A stretch of 64,000 bases of DNA from an uncultured Prevotellaceae bacterium (GTDB lineage: Bacteria; Bacteroidota; Bacteroidia; Bacteroidales; Bacteroidaceae), in the NCBI GenBank assembly GCA_900315105.1, contig OMXX01000027.1:1-64000 (forward strand), in the 5' to 3' direction. A program made the translations under genes and the position numbers. Position 1 is the first letter of the stretch. Each line of letters starts with the position of its first letter. Below, in pieces: positions 41,920 through 49,683 of the stretch. The notes beneath the pieces were generated by a model, which saw only the letters and a program-made list of their open reading frames with translations, searched no databases and was not told where the DNA came from.

Positions 41920-43833
41920 ATGGCTAAAACTGACTATCATATTTTTGTTGAGAACGGAAAAGTTGGCTTGAAGGATGCAACGGACAGGGTTGTGCTGTTC
42001 GCTGTGTACGACGGTATTGTTTTTACTGGTACCGATACGCCTATATGTGTTTGCAAGGACGGTAAATGGGGATTGACGGATGTGAATGGTAGGACTATTG
42101 CGGATACTAAGTACGACAATTTATCTGGCACTTGCAATGGAAGAATACTTGCAGGTAAGGATGACAGAGGTGGATTTCTGGATTATGATGGCAAAGAGGT
42201 CATTCCGCTAATCTACGAAAATGTGCAAGCTTTCACTGATGCCGAGTATTGCTTCGGCACACCATGTGCATTGGTACAAAAGGATGGCAAATGGGGTACT
42301 ATCAACACAAATGGAGAGGTTATTATTCCATTTGAATATGATAATGCAGAAGACAAGAATGGGAAGGTTCTTGTTGTGAAAGACGGAAAGTACGGTGTCA
42401 TAAATCATAAGAATGAGTTTTTAATTCCGTTAGGTGATGATGCTATTTTTTTCCATGATTATAACATCGTTGGTGTTTTCAATGATTCTACGTACTATGC
42501 TATGAATCTTGCCTCAATGGAAAAGATTGAAACCGACTATAGGATAGAAACTATCTTCTTGGGGGAATACGCTGTTGTATGCAACAACGGCGAGGCGACT
42601 TTTATCAAAGGGGTTAGAAAGAATGTTGCCAAGAATGTTATCGATAAGAAGTTAAACGTGCTTCTTCCTGAATGGCACGAAGACATCATAATACTTGACA
42701 ATGACGAGCTTTTGCTTTTCGATAAGAATAAATGCAGGCTTTATAACATGGCAAGTGGCAATAGTGCGGAATGTCAATATGACGAGGACTATGTATATTT
42801 GCCTGATGGCAAGACCATGTTTTGCAGAAATCAATTAAATGAGACGTTATGCGTAAAGGCAGGTATTGAGAACATGGCTTGGTTTGCTCATGATGAAGGC
42901 GATGTTGCAACCATTGCGAAGTTATATCAGCTTAAGACCGTGAAGTTTAAAGAAGGTGTCACTACGATAGGCACAGGTTGGGACATATTAGGCGCTCAGC
43001 CATCTACATATACGCCGCAGGTGGATATCTATCTACCTTCCACACTCACTAAGGTGAATCCTGAGGCTTTTAGCAAAATGATAACATCAATTCATTATGT
43101 GTATGTTCCTTTCGGCATGGGAGACACTATGAGGTCTATCCTACCCTCTCATCTCCATCCTTTCATAAAGGAGAGAGCAAAGGGAATTGGCAAATTGCTT
43201 GAGGAACCAAGCAGATTAAACTGGACTGACTATGGAAGCAACCCGCCAAGACTAGATGATTTTATAAGTAAGCATATTATTAACAAGATATTGCCGGCGA
43301 ATGGTGGATGCCTGTCATTTATCATTTCAGAATTATTATCAATAGTATTTTTCGCAGTTCTTGGTGGAATCACATTCTTTGGATTTTATTGGGCAGAAAG
43401 AACCGTACTGCCATTTGACTTTATCACGATTAAAACCATATTGGTAATCCTTATCGTGTCGGCTATTAGTCCGATACTCATATTCCCATTTGTGAAAAAC
43501 AAGTCAAAGGGCGTGAAAGATTTGTTCAAGGGCTATTTTACGGCTTTTGGTAACGGGTTTTTACTTTTGTATCTAATTTGCGGATACTCTGTGTTGCTAT
43601 TCTTCGGTGCAAACAAATATATAGGTGGAAGCGAACCACAATATATTGATGGCAAGGTAACAAATATCACTTATAATAGCAAGAGCGACTCATATAGCAT
43701 GGATGTAGAAGTGCCGGAATTTAACACGACATACAATACTTCATGGATAAGCCGATACAATGAAGGTGGTATCTGCAAAGTGGAATACCACAAAGGGCTG
43801 TTCGGCCTCTATGTCATCGATGGATTTGATTAA
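41920..43833 (+). CDS. WG-repeat protein 2 with membrane tail
   Basis: This 637-residue protein has five WG repeats (residues 1-200), the EGVTTIGTGW / IYLPSTLTKVNPEAF region (about 350-400), and then three transmembrane segments (about 468-490, 505-525, 540-565). A short extra-membrane domain ends CKVEYHKGLFGLYVIDGFD. It is a tandem duplicate of gene 1 at its 5' end and diverges after about 50 codons. The WG domain probably faces the cytoplasm, since no signal peptide is present. Confidence 0.8.
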   Translation: MAKTDYHIFVENGKVGLKDATDRVVLFAVYDGIVFTGTDTPICVCKDGKWGLTDVNGRTIADTKYDNLSGTCNGRILAGKDDRGGFLDYDGKEVIPLIYENVQAFTDAEYCFGTPCALVQKDGKWGTINTNGEVIIPFEYDNAEDKNGKVLVVKDGKYGVINHKNEFLIPLGDDAIFFHDYNIVGVFNDSTYYAMNLASMEKIETDYRIETIFLGEYAVVCNNGEATFIKGVRKNVAKNVIDKKLNVLLPEWHEDIIILDNDELLLFDKNKCRLYNMASGNSAECQYDEDYVYLPDGKTMFCRNQLNETLCVKAGIENMAWFAHDEGDVATIAKLYQLKTVKFKEGVTTIGTGWDILGAQPSTYTPQVDIYLPSTLTKVNPEAFSKMITSIHYVYVPFGMGDTMRSILPSHLHPFIKERAKGIGKLLEEPSRLNWTDYGSNPPRLDDFISKHIINKILPANGGCLSFIISELLSIVFFAVLGGITFFGFYWAERTVLPFDFITIKTILVILIVSAISPILIFPFVKNKSKGVKDLFKGYFTAFGNGFLLLYLICGYSVLLFFGANKYIGGSEPQYIDGKVTNITYNSKSDSYSMDVEVPEFNTTYNTSWISRYNEGGICKVEYHKGLFGLYVIDGFD

Positions 43834-43863
43834 GAGATTAAGAAATTATGGGATTTATAACCA

Positions 43864-43920
43864 ACGCTAAGACGCAAAGGCGCAAAGTTTATATAGCTCT
43901 GCGACTTTGCGTCTCTGCGT
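43864..43920. repeat. ACGCAAAG hairpin, full copy 2
   Basis: ACGCTAAGACGCAAAGGCGC (from 43864) pairs with CTTTGCGTCTCTGCGT (43905-43920). The loop TTATATAGCTCTGCGA is the same as in the 40297 copy. It lies between convergent genes and may work as a terminator. Confidence 0.8.
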
Positions 43921-43927
43921 TTGAATA

Positions 43928-44410
43928 TTAATTATTCTTTGAATGAAGATAATCGTAATATGATGAATCCACTTCTTCAAGATCAGGAGCTTTCAAGCCT
44001 TTTACTAAATACCGACTTTTATTCTTGTTATATAAATACATTTCCTCAGCACAAATCAATTTCAAGGAAGAACCGTCTTTGTAATGCAGTATTACATTCC
44101 CGTCTTTGTATTCATAAGTTCCTTCTCGAATAAGCTCACGTCCGTTATTGTCACAATCATTGAAAACAAATGAAGCATCTGGGTTTAATTTGATATTAAT
44201 AAACGCAGCATGAGGAGTTCCCCAAACATCGAAAAGGAATTCGGGGAGCGAATCTTTTGTTTCCTTACTGATTACATCAACAGGTTTGTCAATTAAAGAA
44301 TCACTCGTATTTGACACATCATCGGTATTTTTTACAGAATTGTTACCCATACAAGATAACAATAGCATAGCCGAACATATTATCCAACAATTAATTTTAT
44401 ACTTTTTCAT
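43928..44410 (-). CDS. Small lipoprotein
   Basis: This 160-residue protein has a lipoprotein signal peptide with lipobox LLSC (Cys20). An acidic Ser/Asp linker follows, then a beta-rich domain (FVFNDCDNNGRELIREGTYEYKDGNVILHYKDG) typical of small lipocalin-like lipoproteins in this phylum. It probably sits at the outer membrane. It is downstream of the transporter gene in the same orientation, 46 bp apart, and may share its transcript. The interrupted lipoprotein at 39666 is of similar type. Confidence 0.75.
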   Translation of the reverse strand: MKKYKINCWIICSAMLLLSCMGNNSVKNTDDVSNTSDSLIDKPVDVISKETKDSLPEFLFDVWGTPHAAFINIKLNPDASFVFNDCDNNGRELIREGTYEYKDGNVILHYKDGSSLKLICAEEMYLYNKNKSRYLVKGLKAPDLEEVDSSYYDYLHSKNN

Positions 44411-44456
44411 ATCTTTAGAAAACAGACAAAGGTTAAAGTTAATATTTAACTAAATA

Positions 44457-45410
44457 CTATCCTTTATTGAATTTTCGGAATACCTGTGCAGCGATACTTC
44501 CCGAGAAGTTATGCCATACGGAGAAAATTGCACCCGGAACCGTTGCCATAGGGAACATAGCGAAATGGGTGGCTGCAAGCGAAGTGGCAAGACCAGAGTT
44601 CTGCATCCCCACCTCGATGGCTATTGCCGTGCGTTTTGGGAAGTCGATGCCGAGCACCTTCCCCACCCCATATCCAAGGGCTAAGCCAAGCACGTTGTGC
44701 AGAATAACGACCACCGCAACCACCAGACTGCATGACATGATGCTCTGAGCGTTATGGCTCACTATGATACCGATGATAAGAGCGATGGCTATGGTTGAAA
44801 CCATTGGCAGCAGAGGCGTTATCTTCTCCGTGAACTTTCCGAAGTAATGACTCACCACGAAGCCGAGGATGATAGGCACGATGACAACTTGCACGATGCT
44901 CAGGAACATTCCCATGACATCCACGTTGACTTCCTTTCCAGCAAGGAGGAGCACAAGGGCGGGGGTAACAATCGGGGCAAGGAGCGTAGAGACTCCCGTC
45001 ATGGCAACGCTCAGCGCAATGTCGCCCTTTGCAAGATAGCATATCACGTTGCTTGCCGTTCCACCAGGGCAGCATCCAACGAGTATCACGCCAAGAGCAA
45101 GTTCAGAAGGCAGATTGAGCAAACGACACAGGCACCACGCAACGGATGGCATTACCAAAAACTGCGCCAGCTCGCCCACGAGGATATCCTTCGGATGCAT
45201 CATTACAGGTTTGAAGTCGGATGGCTTCAGGGTCAATCCCATACCGAACATCACGACGCCCAGCATCGGTGTAACCGCAGAAGTTGCTATCCATGAGAAT
45301 GACATCGGCACGAACAATGCCAATGCTGCCACACCGACAACAAGCAGCGTGATATGCGCCGCCATCCATGCAGATACCTTATATAGTCTTTCTAAAAATG
45401 TTGTTCTCAT
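44457..45410 (-). CDS. Bile acid:sodium symporter family transporter
   Basis: This membrane protein has about 317 residues and roughly nine hydrophobic segments, with the family motif GCCPGGTASNVICYLAKGD in the middle and an ending [19 protein letters not shown]. The substrate is unknown; family members move bile acids, pantothenate, pyruvate or other organic anions. The ATG at 45410 is chosen because the promoter -7 element (45435-45442) lies downstream of the alternative start at 45437. Its last 55 codons are duplicated at 36243-36409. Confidence 0.88.
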   Translation of the reverse strand: MRTTFLERLYKVSAWMAAHITLLVVGVAALALFVPMSFSWIATSAVTPMLGVVMFGMGLTLKPSDFKPVMMHPKDILVGELAQFLVMPSVAWCLCRLLNLPSELALGVILVGCCPGGTASNVICYLAKGDIALSVAMTGVSTLLAPIVTPALVLLLAGKEVNVDVMGMFLSIVQVVIVPIILGFVVSHYFGKFTEKITPLLPMVSTIAIALIIGIIVSHNAQSIMSCSLVVAVVVILHNVLGLALGYGVGKVLGIDFPKRTAIAIEVGMQNSGLATSLAATHFAMFPMATVPGAIFSVWHNFSGSIAAQVFRKFNKG

Positions 45411-45434
45411 TAGTTTAATTATATTTACAAGTGG

Positions 45435-45465
45435 CAAAATTACTCAAAATATTCAAAATAGCCAA
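45435..45465 (-). promoter_or_regulatory. Promoter of the bile-acid-symporter-family gene
   Basis: On the minus strand, TAATTTTG (45435-45442) and TTG (45463-45465) are separated by 20 bp. The transcription start would be near 45428, just before the chosen start codon. Confidence 0.8.
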
Positions 45466-45504
45466 GTACTTCGACAGATATTTTGAGGTTTGACAAATTA
45501 TTAT

Positions 45505-45512
45505 TACCTTTG
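45505..45512 (+). promoter_or_regulatory. -7 element of WG-repeat gene 3
   Basis: TACCTTTG lies 28 bp before the ATG at 45541. Its upstream sequence is not the one duplicated before genes 1 and 2. Confidence 0.65.
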
Positions 45513-45540
45513 TGCGGTAATTCTAAAATCATCAACTATA

Positions 45541-47361
45541 ATGACTAAAACTGACTATCATATTTTTGTAGAGAACGGCAAGGTTGGCTTGAAAGATGCA
45601 ATGGACAGGATTGTGCTGTTCGCTGTTTATGACGGTATAAATTTCACAGACGCTAAAACTCCTATTTGCGTTTGCAGAGATGGCAAATGGGGATTGGCGG
45701 ATGCAAGGGGAAGGATAATCGTAGATCCGAAGTACGACAATATTTATTGTCCCTGCAATGACAGAATAGCCGTGTGCACAGAGGAAAAGTGGGGATACAT
45801 CGACTATAAGGGTAAGGAAATCATTCCTCTGATTTATGATGATGCCAACGAGTTCATGAATGCTGAATATTGCTTCGGCACACCATGCGCATGGGTTCTG
45901 AAAGACGGCAAATGGGGCACTATCAACACGACAGGAGAGGTCGTTATTCCGTTTGAATATGACAGTGCGGATGAGTTAAATGGTGTTATTATCGTTGAGA
46001 AAGATGGGCAAAGCGGTATCATCAATCATAAGAATGAGTTTCTCATACCTTTAGGTGATAATGTAATCAATATGCTTGATGACCACATCGTTAGCTTTTC
46101 TGGTGATGAGCTATGCGGAGCAATAAACCTCTCGACAAATGAGAGGTACGAGTTTGACTATGACATAGAGGAATATGCTTTCTCCGACGGTTTTGCTATT
46201 GTTGACAATGCAGATAAGAAGAATGTCGTTGACAGGAAATTCAACGTGATTCTTCCTGAATGGCACGATGAAATCGTATTGCTTGAAAATAGAAAGATAT
46301 TGCTTATTGATGAAGACAAGTGTGTGCTTTATGACACGGCGAATGGCAAGAGTCAGGAATGTCATCAGGATGACGACTATGCGTATTTGCCTGATGGCAA
46401 GACCATGTATTGCAAAACCAATTGCATGGACACTATTCATGTAAAGGCAGGAATTGAGAACTTGGCATATCTTGCACATGATGAAGAGGCCCCTGATTAC
46501 GTGAAATATCAACAAATATACGACCTCAAGACCGTGAAGTTTGATGAAGGCGTCACTACCATAGGCACAGGTTGGGAAGAACTGGACTTGTCACCATGCC
46601 TTTATGATCCACAAGTTGACATATTCCTCCCTTCTACACTCAAGAAAATGCACCCAAAGGCATTTAGTGACATGGTAACAATAATTCGCGATATATATGT
46701 GCCTTACGGCATGGCAGACGCGATGAGGCCTATCCTACCCTCTCATCTCCATCCTTTTGTAAAGGAAGGGACAAAGGGGATTGCAAGAGTGTTTGATGGT
46801 GTAAGGACAAAGGGGTTTAGTAGTGATCCATTTTCTCTGTATTTTCAAATGGCAATGAAGATGCCTAAGAAGCTTCTGGAGTATGCAGGCGTTATTCTCA
46901 TAATTCTTATGTTCATACCACTATGGGGATTTGCTTTTACAAGAGATGCAGTATTACCTGTAGATTCTTTCTCTATGACAGTAATAATATGCATTGCGAT
47001 CATATCGGCTATTATCTCTATAATTGTCAAAAGGAAACATGCAAAAGAATACAAAGGCTTCTTCTGGTGTATGTTTGGCTGGGCGGTAGTACTATTTGCG
47101 ATTTGCGGAACATTCCTGTTTTTATTCTTAGCAGCAAATAACTTCATAGGCGGTGGTGAACAGAAATACACGTATGGTGAGATTATAAAGCTCACAGAAT
47201 CCGGGAAGGATACAAAAATTGAAATAAATATCCCCAAATTTGACAAAACAATTCCAAGAAGTTTCTCCACTCCTATCCGATACAAGGAAGGTGACAATTG
47301 CAGAATAAAATATCATAAAGGTCTGTTCGGCATCTATGTCATTGATGAAGATATAGAATAG
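45541..47361 (+). CDS. WG-repeat protein 3 with membrane tail
   Basis: This 606-residue paralogue of the two upstream WG proteins starts MTKTDYHIFVENGKVGLKDA. It has five WG repeats, the EGVTTIGTGWEE region, three transmembrane segments (about 443-465, 480-497, 510-535) and the same C-terminal type of tail, CRIKYHKGLFGIYVIDEDIE. It is separated from gene 2 by the lipoprotein and transporter genes on the opposite strand. The family thus expanded locally and one copy lost its tail. Confidence 0.8.
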   Translation: MTKTDYHIFVENGKVGLKDAMDRIVLFAVYDGINFTDAKTPICVCRDGKWGLADARGRIIVDPKYDNIYCPCNDRIAVCTEEKWGYIDYKGKEIIPLIYDDANEFMNAEYCFGTPCAWVLKDGKWGTINTTGEVVIPFEYDSADELNGVIIVEKDGQSGIINHKNEFLIPLGDNVINMLDDHIVSFSGDELCGAINLSTNERYEFDYDIEEYAFSDGFAIVDNADKKNVVDRKFNVILPEWHDEIVLLENRKILLIDEDKCVLYDTANGKSQECHQDDDYAYLPDGKTMYCKTNCMDTIHVKAGIENLAYLAHDEEAPDYVKYQQIYDLKTVKFDEGVTTIGTGWEELDLSPCLYDPQVDIFLPSTLKKMHPKAFSDMVTIIRDIYVPYGMADAMRPILPSHLHPFVKEGTKGIARVFDGVRTKGFSSDPFSLYFQMAMKMPKKLLEYAGVILIILMFIPLWGFAFTRDAVLPVDSFSMTVIICIAIISAIISIIVKRKHAKEYKGFFWCMFGWAVVLFAICGTFLFLFLAANNFIGGGEQKYTYGEIIKLTESGKDTKIEINIPKFDKTIPRSFSTPIRYKEGDNCRIKYHKGLFGIYVIDEDIE

Positions 47362-47390
47362 CTCATGTTATTTATGGAAACGGATTTATT

Positions 47391-47436
47391 ACAAAAAAAC
47401 GAAAAATCCATCAGTCTTGTGAACTGATGGATTTTC
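47391..47436 (-). terminator. Terminator of the tRNA-Pro genes
   Basis: AAAAATCCATCAG and CTGATGGATTTT form a 12-bp stem with a short loop. On the minus strand a run of seven T follows. It lies directly after the tRNA 3' end and may serve the convergent WG gene too. Confidence 0.85.
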
Positions 47437-47437
47437 G

Positions 47438-47510
47438 TCGGGGTGACAGGACTCGAACCTGCGACAGCCTGGTCCCAAACCAGGAACGCTACCAACTGCG
47501 CTACACCCCG
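47438..47510 (-). tRNA. tRNA-Pro (TGG), copy 1
   Basis: The minus strand folds as a cloverleaf: acceptor CGGGGTG / CACCCCG, anticodon arm CCTGG-TTTGGGA-CCAGG with anticodon TGG, and T arm CAGGTTCGAGTCCTG. The discriminator is A; CCA is not encoded. It is identical to copy 2, 34 bp upstream. Confidence 0.95.
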
Positions 47511-47544
47511 AATGAATTTAGAGAATGTTGTTTTCAAATGAAAG

Positions 47545-47617
47545 TCGGGGTGACAGGACTCGAACCTGCGACAGCCTGGTCCCAAACCAGGAACGCTACC
47601 AACTGCGCTACACCCCG
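47545..47617 (-). tRNA. tRNA-Pro (TGG), copy 2
   Basis: It has the same 73-base sequence and fold as the first copy and is the promoter-proximal one. Both read proline codon CCA and probably wobble codons. Confidence 0.95.
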
Positions 47618-47658
47618 AAAACATCGGTTAGAAACCTCCGTTATTTTCAAATGCGGTG

Positions 47659-47690
47659 CAAAGGTACGCATTATTTTTTAACTATCCAAA
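47659..47690 (-). promoter_or_regulatory. Promoter of the tRNA-Pro pair
   Basis: On the minus strand, TACCTTTG (47659-47666) and TTTG (47687-47690) have 20 bp between them, the same strong layout as the rRNA promoter at the left edge. Confidence 0.85.
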
Positions 47691-47799
47691 TTTTTTCAGG
47701 ACTTTTTACGGAAACGGAGGAAAAATTCATGTTATTTCATAGAAATAGCATACAAATATGCAAAATAAGACACAGCCCTACGTGCCAAAACTGATAAGC

Positions 47800-49533
47800 T
47801 TACTTTTTCAGTTTTTTCTGTATCTTCTCAATCCTGCGCTTAGGATCTTGGGCATCAGGATACAGGTCGAGGGCTTTCTTGTAGTTGGCTATTGCAGCTT
47901 CGTACATCTTCTCGCGCTCACATTCCTTACCCATTATGGTATATTCCACAGATAGCTGCATAAGCCTCTGTTTCTGTGTCTCTGCTTCCATTTTCAAGCG
48001 CTCTATATCGTCCATGAGAAGGTTGATGATATTGAGCTTACGACGAAGAAGTCGCTTGGGAGCAGGCTTTTCTATGTCATAACGGCTGTGTATGGCGAGG
48101 AAGAAATTCTTCAATGCCTCGTCAATGTCTCCCCTATCGAACGCCTTCGCAGCATCGTAATACTGCTTGTCAGCTGCCGTTTCTTTTAGCGCCTGATTGA
48201 TAAGCCTCTGGTCATTATAACCGGCAGCAAAGCGTTTCACCTCATCGCGCACGAAGACATCGGAATGACGAATAGGCTGATTGAGCTCGATACCCTCAAG
48301 AGATGTGCATCGGGAAAGGGCTACGTAGGTCTGGCCTCCGGCAAAGACACCATGTCCGAAGTCTATCTTCACATTGTTGAACGTGAGGCCTTGAGACTTA
48401 TGCACGGTGATAGCCCATGCAAGGCGCAGAGGAAACTGTATGTAAGAGCCTATCTCCTCTTCTTCAATGCGTTTCTCCACCTCATTGAAGGTATAGCGCA
48501 CATTAGACCAACGGTCGCGCTCCACATCCACTTCCTCTCCCGACTCTTTCCTTACATATATGCGCGTGCCGTCCTCATCCAATCCGATGACAATACCGAG
48601 GGTACCGTTTACCCAACGGTGGTCCATATCGTTCTTGATAAAGATGACCTGTGCCCCGACCTTCAGCTCAAGCTGTATAGGCGTAGGCATCATCGTCTCT
48701 GGGAAATCGCCGTTTGTGGCACCATTAAGGATAACAGGCTCTCCGGGAAGTTCCTCAAGATGCTGGGTATTGATGAAATCCACCGTATCACGCGTTGTGG
48801 AAAGTGTTATAGCAAGACTGTCACTTTGGAGTAATCCTGATTGTCCGGAAGTAACCCTTGCATTAAGCATGGAAAGATCACGGTCGGTTGCCTGTGAGGT
48901 TCGGATATTGTCAAGGATTCCAATAAAGACAGGATCAGACTGCCTATATACCTTGCGCAACTCTATGCTCACCACCTGTTTCTCGCGGAAAACATGCGCA
49001 TCGAAAAAGAAACTGGAGGGATAGAAAGGTTGCAGGAGTTGTCGGTCCTCATCGCGCACAACAGGCTCAAGCTGATACACATCTCCCACCATCATGAGTT
49101 GCTTACCTCCGAAAGGCTGTGACATATTACGAGAATAGATACGCAACACCTTATCGATGAAATCGATGATATCAGCACGCACCATGGAAATCTCATCAAT
49201 GATGATAAGTTCAAGCTCACGTATCATCTTCACCTTCTCACCATTGTATTTCAATGTGCTGCGGATGTTACGTGCAGAGTAGCGACTGTCATTAGGCAGA
49301 AGCGGATGAAAAGGGAGTTTGAAGAAACTGTGCAGCGTGGAACCTCCGGCATTGATAGCTGCAATGCCTGTAGGCGCAAGTATGACGTGCTTTTTCTTGG
49401 TAGTAGATGCAATATGTCTCAGGAACGTGGACTTTCCCGTACCCGCCTTTCCCGTAAGGAACACGGAACGGTTGGAAAACTCTATTAACTGCAGAGCTTT
49501 CTGGAGTTCGGGATTCTGAAGATCGAGAGACAA
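47800..49533 (-). CDS. Pif1/RecD-like helicase with TPR-like tail
   Basis: This 577-residue protein has superfamily 1B helicase motifs: Walker A LTGKAGTGKST (26-36), APTGIAAINAGG, Walker B LIIIDEISMV, GDVYQLEPV, and the C-terminal AITVHKSQGLTF and YVALSRCTSLEG. The last 130 residues form helical repeats (AKAFDRGDIDEALKNFF; MYEAAIANYKKALDLYPDA) of TPR type. Pif1-like enzymes unwind DNA 5' to 3' and clear difficult structures. Palindrome-rich DNA is common in this genome, but a link is speculation. Confidence 0.85.
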   Translation of the reverse strand: MSLDLQNPELQKALQLIEFSNRSVFLTGKAGTGKSTFLRHIASTTKKKHVILAPTGIAAINAGGSTLHSFFKLPFHPLLPNDSRYSARNIRSTLKYNGEKVKMIRELELIIIDEISMVRADIIDFIDKVLRIYSRNMSQPFGGKQLMMVGDVYQLEPVVRDEDRQLLQPFYPSSFFFDAHVFREKQVVSIELRKVYRQSDPVFIGILDNIRTSQATDRDLSMLNARVTSGQSGLLQSDSLAITLSTTRDTVDFINTQHLEELPGEPVILNGATNGDFPETMMPTPIQLELKVGAQVIFIKNDMDHRWVNGTLGIVIGLDEDGTRIYVRKESGEEVDVERDRWSNVRYTFNEVEKRIEEEEIGSYIQFPLRLAWAITVHKSQGLTFNNVKIDFGHGVFAGGQTYVALSRCTSLEGIELNQPIRHSDVFVRDEVKRFAAGYNDQRLINQALKETAADKQYYDAAKAFDRGDIDEALKNFFLAIHSRYDIEKPAPKRLLRRKLNIINLLMDDIERLKMEAETQKQRLMQLSVEYTIMGKECEREKMYEAAIANYKKALDLYPDAQDPKRRIEKIQKKLKK

Positions 49534-49564
49534 TGTTATTTACTATTTAGCTATTTACGATTTT

Positions 49565-49680
49565 AAGTGAAGAGTAAAAAGTGTAGAGTGAAGAATTTAA
49601 GTTACATTGTTCTGGCTATTGAATGCTTAAAACAGCAATACGAATTAAATTCTTCACTCTACACTTTTCACTCTTCACTT
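49565..49680. repeat. Inverted repeat of AGTGAAGAGTAAAAAGTG type
   Basis: Arms 49565-49599 and 49646-49680 are near-perfect 35-bp inverted repeats. They lie between the penicillin-binding protein gene (stop at 49684) and the Pif1-like gene (start at 49533), both on the minus strand. They are of the same general kind as the repeat at 30811-30940. Confidence 0.85.
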
Positions 49681-49683
49681 GTG

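Noticed and set aside
47427..47681. Plus-strand frames encoding TRTCDSLVPNQERYQLRYTP-like peptides
   Set aside because: They are the reverse strand of the two tRNA-Pro genes, a common false protein call.
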